Positions 46,586 through 56,781 of a stretch of 64,000 bases of DNA are shown one piece after another (within the stretch, counting starts at the first letter, position 1; the number at the start of each line of letters is the position of its first letter). The DNA is from Haemaphysalis longicornis (Eukaryota; Arthropoda; Arachnida; Ixodida; Ixodidae). Made by a program: the position numbers and the translations under genes. The stretch lies in assembly GCA_013339765.2 (NCBI GenBank), contig CM023450.1, positions 105,975,344-106,039,343 of the forward strand. The letters run 5' to 3'. The notes under the pieces are model-generated. The model saw only the letters and a program-made list of their open reading frames with translations. It made no database searches and had not been told where the DNA came from.

Positions 46586-48153
46586 TTGTCGTATTCTATG
46601 TACTGTTGCAGTTCCGTGAGGATCATTGTTTTCATGACCTTGCCAAGGCAGCATGTCAGGGCAATAGGATGGTACGATGTCAGATCAAGGGGAGTTTTGC
46701 TAGGATTTAGCAATGGAACGAGACGGCTTGTTTTCCACTGTGGGGGTACGACACCATGTGTCCATGTCTGGTTAAATAGGTCCAGCAGCGCTTGTCGAGC
46801 TCCAGGGCCAAGGTGGCATAAGGTGGAGTACGTTACAACATTATGACCCGGTGAAGAACGACGCCTGCAGGATGCCAGGGCTGCCTCTAATTCTTCCATT
46901 AAAAAAATAACGGCCATACGTTCATCACGGGAAGAGGAGCTTGTCTGTTCCTCCCAGATTTAACGTTATCGGTTGTTGCAGCAACCCTCACGCAGAAATC
47001 ATCCGCAACTTCCAACTCCCGACGGTTTTCATGGAGTGCCAATGCCTTTACCGGCATCGCTGCTGCACAGGCGTTGCCAGTCCACGCACTGTTCTCCATA
47101 TCGAGGACAGAGGCTTCCGAGGGTCGAGAGACTCACAAAATGATTTCCACCTGTGTGCCTGGACCTGCGCGACGCGTCGCTGTATTTTCTTCTGTGTGAG
47201 TCTGGCAGCCCTTAAGTCGTGCACGGATTTTGTGCGCCTGTACCGTCGCTCGGCGCGCCGTCGAATTGCTCCCAGGCGTTCGAGTTCGATGTCAAAATCC
47301 GTGACTCTAGCAGGTAACGAGGTATATCTCGTGGATGATTGGGTTGCATTACTGATAGCAACCTCGAGGATTGTTGAAAGCCCCTCTCGGCCGGCGTCCT
47401 CCATCACGGATTGGAATTTAGGCCAATAAATATAACTGGTTACAGTGGGCAAGAAAGAGTGATGGAATCCCATAATCTTGATGTATGTCGGAATATGGTT
47501 GCTGCCGTGAGTTTCAATATCAGAGAACCAGCGTATATGGCCAGCCAAGCGAGTTGAAGCCAAGGCAAGATCCAGAGAGCTCCCGTATGATGTGCCACGG
47601 AGAAACGGCGTAGGGCTGCCATCATTCAGTATGCACGGGCCATATTGAGACGCCAACGCTGCGAGTCTTCGGCCCCTGTGGTTCATCTTGGAGCTTCCCC
47701 AGAGTGGGTGGTGGGCATTGAAATCTCCGGTGATGATCCAAGGGCCGGGTGCTGTTGTGAAGACATACTCCAATCTCTGACCGCCAATATTTGCTGATGG
47801 AGAAATGTACGCACCGAGAAGGGTGAAAGAGAGCTTGTGGTTTTTGCAGTTAGGCACACATATTAGTTGGTGTCATGCGGCCGTAATGAATGCACGGTAA
47901 AGGTGAGTTATCGGCGGATGAATACCATTACTTTGCTGCGTTTACCACAGGTAGAGGATTCGATGCTTTGATAGCCGGATAGTCTAATGGGTGTGGGTAG
48001 GTTTTGTTCACATATCACAGTAATCAGAAGAGATTTGTAAGCACAAACTGACGAAAATCAGGAATTCGAGGTTTTAAGCTTCTGGCATTCCACTGTAAAA
48101 TGGAAGCTCCACGTATTTCCTGACATACTGATGAAGATACCTGGGCCATAATT

Positions 48154-49320
48154 TCACTCGAGGCTAGCAAGTAGGGGATCCAGGGCGTCCAGGGCTTCCA
48201 TAGCGCACGAGGCGTTTGGAATTTTCAGAGTATAAATAAGCTTGCGAGTGGCGTTGATTAGCGTTCTCAGCACTGAGATGACTTGCAGATCTTCTTTCTT
48301 TGAAGAGGCATCCGATGTCTGGTGAGACAGCCTCCTCCCTTCAGGGCTCCGCAGGTGACCGACACGGCAGCCTGGGCCAATCCTCGGCCGGTGTGGACGA
48401 CTTCCCACTTTTGTTGGCTTTCCCAGTTGAAGATGGGGCCAAGCAGCTTCTTGACTCCGCTGGTGGTGGCGTTGCAGGTGGAGGTAGTGACTGGGGCGGT
48501 GGCGGAGGCAGTGCCTGTGACGCTGCGGGATCCTCCAGTGTGCGGTCGTGGCCCTCCTTTGTCACGACAGCGCTCGATGACCTACGCCGTCGCGATCGTC
48601 AGCGTCGTCGCACTTTTGCAGATGCGTCTTTATGTCACGAGTGGTCTTTTACCATCTGCTTCAGAACCTTCTGTTCCTCTTTTAGGTGAGGGCAGGTCGA
48701 CGAGGCGTCGTGTGCGTCTTGGCAGTTGGCACCTTTAAGGACACCTACGGTGGAAGCTTTGGCATCGCGAAGCCCTGAACATTTCGAGCATACAGTGGCG
48801 CGTACACAAACGCTGCTGACATGGCCGATATTCAGACATTTGTGGCACTGCAATAATTTCGGCACGAAAAGTTGAACTGCATGCCGAAAGTGGCCAACCT
48901 TCACGTGTGCCGGGATGCCGTCACCATGAAGCACAAGCTTAACGCAGCGTGATTTTCCCAGACGAGTGACCTGCTTGATGATCGCACCTTCCATCGCCGG
49001 TTTTATGAGAATTGGTAAGTCGGCATATAAAGTGGAGACCTCGACATCATAGACTACGCCCACGGAAGTGCCCTGGCCTGGAGATATGTAGGCACGAACT
49101 TTCATTTCACCCACCGTGGTCAGTTGATGCAACGATTCAACTGCAGCTGAATGCCCGACGTCTATGGCAGAAATATCCTTTCGTGAGTTGATTCTCACCT
49201 TCTTAATTTTCCCCGGCAGAATCGCTTCCAAGAAAACAGAAATCGCTTGCCGGTTGAGCATCTTGAGGTTGTCGTTCGGGGACTCCGGCACAAACAAGAA
49301 GGTATGAACAGATGACGAAG
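48154..49320 (-). pseudogene. ORF1 (gag-like) of the I-type LINE
   Basis: The main frame starts near 49320 and reads F-V-P-E-S-P-N-D-N-L and L-N-R-Q-A-I-S-V-F-L-E, the usual start of the RNA-binding region in such ORF1 proteins. Three cysteine clusters follow: C-H-K-C-L-N-I-G-H-V-S-S-V-C (CX2CX4HX4C), C-S-K-C, and C...H...C-P-H-L. An in-frame TGA at 48635-48637 interrupts. The same frame then continues through a proline-rich stretch (48565-48400), and after one frameshift the C-terminus ends L-D-P-L-L-A-S-L-E before TAG at 48154. The N-terminal part is found inverted at 49340-49700. ORF1 proteins of this kind coat the element RNA and chaperone it; that role is known for the family and not shown here. 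Confidence 0.82.
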
Positions 49321-49339
49321 TGCTTCTCAGTGGATCGCT

Positions 49340-49700
49340 ACTCTCTCGGTCTTCTAATTTTTGCGTTTTATAGCGTTTATCTCGCCGGGACGCCGCTCCC
49401 TCGTAGCGGATATGATGGAAGTGGAACCTGCGGACACTCCGACAGGTAACCCGCCGTCGGGTAGTGCCACGCCAAGGAAACGAATCTATTTACCGAGCGA
49501 GGTGGGCTCCGAGCACGCTAGCTGTATTCTGCACCCAGCGATGACAGCACTGACCATGACTTCGAGTTGGTTCTCGGGAAGAAGGCGAAAATAAGGCTGC
49601 GGGCAGCGGCTTCCCGGTCGACTGGAGCGTCCTAAACGTCGTGCGCATCGACTGTTACTACCCCGGCAAAGCTGGCAACATGAATATGCATTACATTTAG
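49340..49700 (+). pseudogene. Inverted 5' segment of the I-type LINE (ORF1 N-terminus)
   Basis: On the plus strand a start at 49411-49419 reads M-M-E-V-E-P-A-D-T-P, then P-R-K-R-I-Y-L-P-S-E. After a frame change near 49520 come S-D-H-D-F-E-like and L-G-K-K-A-K-I-R-L-R blocks to about 49600. These are the blocks expected N-terminal to the minus-strand ORF1. The segment's upstream end abuts the minus-strand ORF1 at about 49330, the geometry of a 5' inversion. Confidence 0.65.
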
Positions 49701-49899
49701 GCGCAAATAGCTGGCTCGGCAAGCTTATAAGCCCTGCCTAATTGGCGTTTGCTTTTTCCGGCCTCAGCCAATCGAACAACTGGACACATGACATCATATG
49801 TTCTGTTGCGGGATATTAGCTCGTGGGTCGTATGGCGATTCCATTTTTTCCTAATTATATAGCTTATTTGAGCGAAGTGTACGTTAAATGCGCAGGGTA
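49701..49899. other. Unassigned DNA
   Basis: Short stretch without a recognisable feature. Confidence 0.4.
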
Positions 49900-50327
49900 T
49901 CAGTACGATTCTAACCAGGTAATCTTTCGAATGAACGACGCTTGTGCTTTGTCTGCATCACCCTTTTAAAGGTTCTGAAAAGCGTGCTGATCGGGATGCC
50001 GTGGTCTGCGGCCACGAGACTGCTGAATTTATCTCGCAGATCTACGTAATAAAAAAACTAAATGCCTCGTATATTTTCTTTCTTCTGACATGACGAAATA
50101 ATCTTCGTGGCGTTCTGACGAAACTCATCCCAAATTTTATCCGTTTTAAATGTCCGTTTCTCTTAATACTTCGTTACGTCTGAAATGGCGCTGAATCTAT
50201 TTCGTTAGTTTTAGTCCATAGAAGCATTGAGCCGTTTAGGAACCTGCGGGAAAACCCAAATTTCTTCGTTACATCAGAAAATTCGTAATATCGGGCTTCG
50301 TAAGATCGCGTCTTGACTGTAATTTTA
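49900..50327 (-). pseudogene. Possible pogo/Tigger-like element end with HTH remnant
   Basis: On the minus strand TA-CAGTCAAGACGCGATCTTA begins at about 50326 and continues CGAAGCCCGATATTACGAA, similar to the terminal repeat at 41895. Further in, at about 50050-49950, the minus strand encodes L-R-D-K-F-S-S-L-V-A-A-D-H-G-I-P-I-S-T-L-F-R, which resembles the N-terminal helix-turn-helix of CENP-B/pogo-type transposases. Stops follow. Both clues are short and the opposite terminus is not identified. Confidence 0.35.
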
Positions 50328-50454
50328 TTTGCCTTGTACATCCTTGCTGCAAGACGAATGACACAAGCCCACGGAGAAGTAGTAAGATGTTTCGCGTGCA
50401 TCATCTGATGCTGTGGCAATTTGGTTATTTGTGTCTGAAGATCGCATCGATTGA

Positions 50455-51002
50455 AACCTTAAAAGCCAACTGCAACGACATTTTTTGCCTCTTAAATGCA
50501 CTATTTTCGGGCAGTATTACTTATAAAGGTGCTACGTGCAAAATTTGGAGGCCCAAATATGCATCGCTGCCTTGTAAACGAAGATCAAAAATTGCTAATT
50601 TCCAAACCAACCCTGTAGGGAAGGGCGCCATTACGGCCGGTCGGAAGTGACGTTACACTGAGGAATCGAGTGGGCGCGCCGGCGGGTTTTTCCACGGCCG
50701 CCTGCGAGAAGACAGCGCGCATTCGATGCGTTTCGGGTCGTTAGTTTCTTCAGAAACTCAAAACATGCGCTAAAAGTGGTTCGGCAGTCCGTGCAATATC
50801 ACTGCTTCTCTTCGAGCGGCTTAGACGCGCTTATAGCCATCCGGTAATAGGTAAACACAGGCATCGCGGGGCGTCGTGGTGAAGGTGAGAGCTAGCAAAT
50901 AGGTACACAAAAGGCAGTGTTGTGTGCTATATGGGCGCTAGTATTGGCTGGGCTGATCGAACAACCCTGCGTGAGAGAAGAAAACAACAACAAGAAAAAA
51001 AT
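50455..51002 (+). repeat. About 550-base interspersed repeat, plus copy
   Basis: Reverse-complement partner of 40358-40905. It begins AAAAGCCAACTGCAACGACA and ends AGAGAAGAAAACAACAACAA. Similarity is high across the interior (for example CATTCGATGCGTTTCGGGTC in both). With the other copy it forms a 10-kb-spaced inverted pair. Confidence 0.75.
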
Positions 51003-51005
51003 CCC

Positions 51006-51230
51006 GCATCTCCACGCCGTGAACGATTCCGAGGGTGCGAAGCACTGGGACGCAAGTTGTGTTCCTGTGTGATTAGCGTCATCGGTGCGTGCGTGCTGAT
51101 GCACTCCGAGTTTTAAATGATTTCGAGGTGCAGTAAATTCACTGTAAATGACAAGCGCCACACGATAGCCAATTCGCTTCCCAGTACTTTCGCACCCACG
51201 GCGTCGTTCACGGCGTGGAGATGTGTGACT
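51006..51230. repeat. Inverted repeat pair (foldback)
   Basis: 51006-51056 (CATCTCCACGCCGTGAACGA...GGGTGCGAA) and 51178-51228 are near reverse complements of about 50 bases separated by about 120 bases. They could be the arms of a small foldback element or two copies of one repeat in opposite orientation. Confidence 0.55.
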
Positions 51231-51372
51231 ATTTTTGCGTTTTGTACCGTTTTAGGTGGCTTGAATCAGATATTTTTCGATTATAATGCTGTGTGCACAG
51301 ACGCCAACCGACGCCAACGGACATTGCGGGGTCGCTGTACACGTCAGAACCCATTTTCTATTCAAATTTCAG

Positions 51373-51450
51373 CCTGGCGGCGCAGTCTAGTGGTAGCTTA
51401 TTGAGTTCCTTGCGTGCTGTTGCGGCAGTCAGTGGTTCAAATCTTCATAA
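51373..51450 (+). repeat. tRNA-derived SINE head or tRNA pseudogene
   Basis: An A-box-like GCGCAGTCTAGTGGTAGC (51380-51397) and a B box GGTTCAAATC (51434-51443) with tRNA-like spacing. Stems are imperfect, so it is not called as a tRNA gene. Confidence 0.5.
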
Positions 51451-51487
51451 ATATTTGTTTATGAAAACTTTGTTTCATAAACCAATA

Positions 51488-51760
51488 TTTTGCCAATGCT
51501 TAGCCTTACCCCAGAGACCACCCGTAAATGGTACAACCCGTTTCTGCCGCCTCGATGTCCCTTCTGTGACTCCCCCGCGCCCGCCAACCTCGCGCACCTA
51601 ATTTGGCACTGTCCGAAATTCGCGCGCTAAAGGACCTTCAAGCCTTCATCCAAACACATCCTCTTTATACATTGACCCTCGTAGACTGGAACCCTCCATG
51701 CTGGCTTTTATTGCACACTTTTCTCTAAAAAGTGGTCTAGCGCGATCAGCTTAGAGTCGT
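51488..51760 (+). pseudogene. I-type LINE C-terminal fragment
   Basis: The plus strand reads L-T-P-E-T-T-R-K-W-Y followed by the knuckle C-P-F-C-D-S-P-A...H-L-I-W-H-C-P-K-F (51556-51616), then stops. This is the extreme C-terminal motif of I-type ORF2 proteins. Upstream RT and RNase H are absent, and only degraded sequence follows. Confidence 0.6.
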
Positions 51761-53169
51761 GAGCCTGCTCTCCTCACTCGACGTGGCCTCTACAGCCTTC
51801 TCAAGGAGCCCCCCGGTTTTCGGTCTAACTGTCCGCCTTTAAGTTGTCCCAAGCTACAAACACCCCACCTTCTACTCCCACCTCCCCCACTTGACGTATA
51901 GTCTACCTGCTACAAAAATGGCTACCTCCTCCACCTACTCCTCCTACAAAGAAGCATGGTACGTTCCTTTCACTTGGAGATTGTACACAGCACGGCGACC
52001 ACACACACCTCGAACAGGGGATTGCTCGGCTCAACCGATCTGAACGCGGGAATAGGCTTTCGCATCGTAACTCAGTCTCTCTAGCCTGTAAAAAATAGAA
52101 ACCCTTGCTTGCCAAAGAAAAAAAAAAACAGCTTTCTTCACTGTCGAGGCGAAAAGCTTAACGTTCGGTTTCGCTTATGCGTGGTGCCTTCTATTTTTGT
52201 TGAGTTCCATTTAGAACTTATTTGCAGCAAATTCTTGCAGTTGTTCTATTTGTGCGAGCACACCAGCGTTTTGCCGTTACGTGCTATATCGCTTCACAAA
52301 GGTCGTTTCGAGATACCACCTTACCTGGGCAGAACACCATGTCTGAATTCTACTTTTGATAATGCGCAAGCATAGGATGCTCAAGTAGTAAAAATCCACG
52401 TAACTCCTGTGTGAAGCCTCGATGAGGCGAGCGCCAAACGGGGCAGAGAGAACGACTCCATAGCGAAGAAGAAAGAGGGCGCCCTCTGTCAGCAGCTCCT
52501 TGACTGTAGCAGTTCGCAGAGTGCCTGGAGTGTACAGTATATTCTAGGCGGCGGACAACTGGCGCGTTGCTCAGAAGGAGGGTGTATGTGCGCATCACGT
52601 GAGTATAGTCACATATTCCGCCAACAGCTCCATCACCAAACCGTTGCTGATTGCGCAGGCCGTGTTACGTGGCGTGTTTGTATGACGCGGCGTGGCTCGT
52701 GTGGCTTTGTGGGCGTTAGCCCTCGCCTCCAAGCGTTGGGCGAACAGCATATCAGCGCCTACGCTGCTCTGCCCCCCCCCCCTCTCCTGATAATCTCCCT
52801 CCTCCAATCATGTTATTAGCTGTAGGTTTTTCAGCGGCAGCCAATCGCACAAACTTAGTAAGGTCACAGGGACAGTGCGAGAAATCATATGCAGAGATGC
52901 CAATATTTCGTCTGTTTTCCTCGTAATTCTGTAAAGTTTGCGTTAAAAATTGGCATGATTATTTGTCTGTCGTGCCAGTTACCGAATGAGGCGGGCATTC
53001 ATTTTGTCTTCATGATTATATTGCCGTTACCATACTGACTCCTGACAGAGCACCTGCTGCGGTCCCACAAGTTCACAGGCTGGCGTACGCTAGCATGCCA
53101 TGGAACCCAATTTTAATTACCTCAAAGTGGGCTTCGGATCCTTTATGACCACTAACAAACACGGCTGTT
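51761..53169. other. Unassigned DNA
   Basis: No gene recognised. A C-run lies at 52770-52780. Confidence 0.4.
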
Positions 53170-53405
53170 ATGGTAGAGTGACATTAAAATAGTAAATAAG
53201 GTATTGCTTACCTTTAACACGAAAGTGTTTTATGCCGGGATCCACCACGATCTGACAGAGGTCATATCCGTCACGAAAATGACATCGCCAGAAAAACGCG
53301 GCTGCGCCAGGATTCAAGCCGGCTGCTCCGCCGCCGCAACGGGAGGTGCCAGGCACTTTACCGACTCCGCTACGAGCTGAAGCACAGAGTGAACGCGCCA
53401 TATAT
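53170..53405 (-). repeat. tRNA-derived SINE
   Basis: On the minus strand the A box TAGCGGAGTCGG (53361-53372) matches TRGCNNAGYNGG exactly, and a B-box-like GGCTTGAATCC lies at 53310-53320. The body that follows (GCAGCCGCGTTTTTCTGGCG onward to about 53170) ends in a block with ACACTTTCGTGTTAAAGG. It belongs to a different SINE type from 5691 and 35545. Confidence 0.6.
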
Positions 53406-53864
53406 CTTTCTACTAGCGGCAGTACCCGGCGGTGCCCGGGTGGGCCATTATATTAAGGACAGCAATTGGTATTTGTTAGTCGCCATATTAGGCTACTTCA
53501 TTGGGAAGTGGTACACACTCGGGAGCGCCTGCCTGCTGTCAGTTCATAGGCTCCTACTGCAGGCGCGTCGTGGTAATGTGAAACGACTGGTACTCGTGTT
53601 TTACTCCAAATCTCTCTAAACAAATTGCACCAAGATGGCGCGTTTGAGCGAATGAGTCAGTGAGGGAAAAAGGTTTTATTGAGCCGGCGAAGTGGGAGTG
53701 GTTCCCAATTTCAGAAAGCCATCTGATGAGTGGGCAGCCTTCGCTCTGGAAGAAGTATTGTCTGGGCATACAGATCGCTGTTATCACCAGCTTCTCCCAC
53801 AGCTCAAGGTTTGCAAAAGTGGATGGAAGAAGGAGGAGCTTGGTTTGCTTGCACTCTTAATATG
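53406..53864. other. Unassigned DNA
   Basis: Nothing assignable up to the left target duplication (ATAT, 53865-53868) of the gypsy element. Confidence 0.4.
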
Positions 53865-53868
53865 ATAT

Positions 53869-54050
53869 TGTTACGTGCGGGGAACGACGGTTTATTGCCA
53901 AGTCAACAAGGGGGTAGCTCAGTATGTCCGACTGCAGCCGCGAACGCCAGCAACCTCGTCTTTCTCCACCTTGCCAACACATTCCCTTAAATTCGTTGGT
54001 CAATTCTTTGGGACACTTGACCTTGTGGACCGTGAGTAGACAGCGTATCC
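53869..54050 (-). repeat. 3' LTR
   Basis: Aligned with the right LTR it shows three substitutions over about 179 bases, and its inner end reads GTATCC where the right LTR has GTAACA. The altered inner end marks the junction with the deletion. On the minus strand AATAAA (53891-53896) is the likely polyadenylation signal. Confidence 0.92.
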
Positions 54051-54052
54051 AA

Positions 54053-56781
54053 CGGTTACCGTGCACTGACCGTGGGAATGGACCGAGCAGGTCGATACCA
54101 ACTTTCTCGAATGGAGAGTGCGGTGGGTTTACCGGGTGCAGTTGGCCAAGTGGCCTTGACGCAGGAAGTCTTGTTGCTGTTGACATTCGGGGGCAACTAG
54201 CGACGTATCGTTCTGTCACCTGACGCATTTTGGGCCAGTAAAAGCGCTGGCGCGTGCGATGAAGCGTCCGAGCAAGTCCCATGTGGCCCGCAGTGGCATC
54301 GTCATGCATAGCTTGGAGAACCGATGTAAGCAAGCTTTGGGGAACCACAAGAAGCAATCGGGAACCGGTTGGCGAGTAATTCTTTTTGTAGAGTAACCCG
54401 TCGTGCACACAGAAAGAGCTGCGCGTTGGACTTTGACGTGCTGAATCGAACAGTGATGCTAGGTGCGGATCTTGCAGTTGTGCTTTCCTGAATGTACTGA
54501 GGTCGGGAAACTCCGTGGTCACAGCTGCAAGATAGTCGTCGAGGTTATCAGAATCGCCGTCTGTTGTTTCCATTGGGAGGCGGGAAAGACAGTCGGCGTC
54601 GGAATGTTTGCGGCCGCTCTTGTAGGTGACCGTAAAGTTGAATTCCTGAAGACGCAAAGCCCACCGTGCAAGACGGCCTGAAGGGGTCGCGGAGGTTCAC
54701 AAGCCAACACAGTGAGGTGATGGTCCGTAACTACGGTAAAGCTGTGGCCGTACAGGTAAGAACGAAAGCGTTTGAGTCGCGAATATGACTGCCAGGCACT
54801 CTTGCTCCGTGACCGTGTAATTACGCTCGGCTTTGCTCAGCGAACGACTGGCATAAGCAATTACGTGTTCACGGCCGTCATGACGTTGAACTAGCACGGC
54901 CCCAATTCCCACTGCGCTAGCGTCTGTGTGAACTTCTATAGGGGCCAAGCGGTCGAATGGCGCAGGATTGGACCCGAATGTAAGCACAAATTTCAACTGG
55001 CGGAAAGCTTCTTCACATTCTGGAGTCCAGATGAAAGGGACGTCTTTTTGAAGCAGGGCGCGTTAGGGGAGACGCAATGTCAGCAAATCTGGGCCCGAAA
55101 ACGTCGAAAATACGAGCAGAGGTCAAGAAAACTTCTCAAATCCTTTACAGACTGTGGCTCTTTGAAGGACGCAACAGCCTCAGTCTTGTTCGGGTCTGGT
55201 CGCACGCCATCCTTGTCAACCAAAAGGCCTAAAACAAGGGCTTGGCGCTCGCCGAAGCGACATTTTTTTTGAGTTCAATACGAGGCCTGCGTTCTGTATG
55301 CAGTCAAGCACAACAGCTAGGCGGGAATTATGCTCGTCGAAAGTGCGACCGAAAATGACGACATCATCCAGATAGCACATGCATATGTTCCACTTCAGAC
55401 CACGCAAAACTGTGTCCATGAAGCGTTCGAAGGTGGCAGGCGCATTACACAAGCCAAGGGCATAACATTAAATTCGTATAGTCCATCTGGGGTGACGAAA
55501 GCCGTCTTTTCTTTGTCGCTTGGATGCATAGGAATCTGCCGTATCCGGATCTTAAGTCGACCGGAAGAAAAGTAAGACGCTGAGTGGAGGCAGTCAACAG
55601 CGTCGTCAACCCTTGGTAGAGGATATACATCCTTTTTTGTGACAGCATTCAGGCGGCGGTAGTCAACGCAAAACCGCCAGGAGCCGTCTTTCTTCTTCAC
55701 CAAAAATAACGGGCGCTCCCCAAGGACTCGAGGACTCCTGAATCACGCCTTGCTTCAACATTTCGCCGACTTGGTCGTTAATAACTTTGCGCTCGGATGG
55801 TGATACTCGATAAGTTTCTGCCTAATTGGTGGTGCTGATCCGGTATTATGACGTGGTGCGCCCGGGATTTTGGAAACGACAGCGTGGAGTGGGTCTGGGA
55901 AAAATCAAATACGGCAGAGTACCGGGAAAGAATCCTCAATAGAGACCGGCGGTTCGTCCAGAGCGGAGAGATTTATCAATCATTCCAATGAACTTTGCTT
56001 CCTGGGGAGAAGGATCCAGAGAATGAACTGGGCATCGGTCAGTGCAGAAATTGCGGTGGGGCATATTCGTCGTACGAGGCAATTTTCATGCCCTGGGGAA
56101 GCACGGTGGTTTCGTTCGAACAGTTTACCACCCACAATCTGGCACAGCCATCAGCAACTGAGACGACAAGCGGGGAACAAGTAGGTTCTTTTTGGCACAG
56201 AGTTCATGTACTGGCTCCACCAAGGCGTCGAAACGTGCTTGAAACGGATTGTGGGCGAAGTAACAACAATAAATCTTGCCGAAAGTGCTGGTACGGCACA
56301 GTCTTCCAATACAGAAAAGAGCGGCGATATCAGTGCAATCGTCCATGATGGGTGAAGGAACATCATCTGGCAGGTGAATTTCTCCATTCGCGCAATCAAC
56401 AGTAGCGCCACACTCTTTCAGGAAGTCAATACCCAATATGACATCGTGTGTGGAATGGGGGAGTACAGTGAATTCTGTCTTGAACACCTTTCCACCGAGA
56501 TGCACTCCTGCTAAACAAGTCCCAAGCGGACACAACACTTCGCCTCCAACTCCACGAAATGTAATAGGTTGATCCCAATGAAACATCACCTTTCGGCGTA
56601 AACTCTGTTTAAATCTCAAACTCATAACCGAAACCGTAGACCCAGTGTCCACCAAAGCGCTTACGGGAATTCCGTCAATTATAACGTCCACTTTGTTCTT
56701 TAACATTAAGACAGGCAGAGGTATTTCCGAAAAAGACTGTCCCGCGACCTCACCCCCATCGGCCGCGCCGGCTAGTTTCCC
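54053..56781 (-). pseudogene. pol of the gypsy element, frameshifted and truncated
   Basis: pol lies in the -1 frame relative to gag. Aspartic protease: A-L-V-D-T-G-S-T with D-T-G-S at 56638-56649 and I-L-G-I-D-F-L downstream. RT: K-K-D-G-S-W-R-F-C-V-D-Y-R-R-L-N (about 55700), F-V-T-P-D-G-L-Y-E-F, and catalytic Y-L-D-D at 55363-55374. RNase H: V-H-T-D-A-S-A-V-G-I-G-A-V-L (about 54920). Integrase: the H-H-C-C finger with its last Cys replaced (S-C-P-R-M), then the beginning of the core, G-I-D-L-L-G-P-F-P-R-S, ending at N-R-W-I (about 54053) where the LTR follows. Frame breaks lie between 56125 and 55703, near 55440, in an A8 run (55263-55270) and near 55080. Most segments are otherwise in one common frame. 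Confidence 0.9.
56743..56781 (-). promoter_or_regulatory. Candidate -1 ribosomal frameshift signal between gag and pol
   Basis: On the minus strand G-GGA-AAC (56781-56775) is a canonical slippery heptamer in the gag frame, directly followed by the gag stop TAG (56774-56772). After a 7-base spacer, CGCGGCC (56767-56761) pairs with GGTCGCG (56749-56743), one G-T wobble included, around an 11-base loop. Slipping by -1 reads GGG AAA and continues open into the protease. Sequence, frame and hairpin are seen directly. Function is inferred from the known mechanism. Confidence 0.75.

Larger units (their letters stand above)
43990..48115 (-). pseudogene. ORF2 of the I-type LINE: endonuclease, RT, RNase H
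   Basis: The endonuclease starts near 48100 (I-L-Q-W-N-A-R-S-L) and has G-D-F-N-A-H-H-P-L-W at 47700-47729 and S-N-H-I-P further on. The linker and RT start are at about 47100-46590 (S-S-P-G-H-N, W-K-T-S-R-L-V-P-L-L-N-P). The RT continues at 46065-45500 beyond the nested insertion: F-R-R-G-R-S-S-T-D, L-F-L-D-V-K-G-A-C-D-N-V, V-P-Q-G-G-V-L-S-P-T-L-F-N, and catalytic Y-T-D-D at 45670-45681. RNase H lies at about 44830-44480 (T-E-L-A-A-I; S-H-C-G-I-T-G-N), then a terminal H-C-N-A-C...H-x4-C motif at about 44150-44220. Breaks include an exact 10-base tandem duplication (45711-45730) just before Y-T-D-D, frameshifts near 47050 and 46920, and the insertion. The minus frame 45554-44826 is a shadow of the true frame. 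Confidence 0.88.
43830..49700 (-). mobile_element. Almost full-length I-type LINE with inverted 5' end and a nested LINE insertion
   Basis: The element is read on the minus strand from about 49330 down to about 43830, with its 5'-most part (49340-49700) present in the opposite orientation. It encodes a gag-like ORF1 with zinc knuckles and an ORF2 with AP endonuclease, RT, RNase H and a terminal CCHC-type motif, the I-superfamily domain order. The likely 3' end is a TCC-rich stretch on the minus strand (about 43827-43835); the exact boundary is uncertain. A younger LINE is inserted at 46080-46571. Confidence 0.85.
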
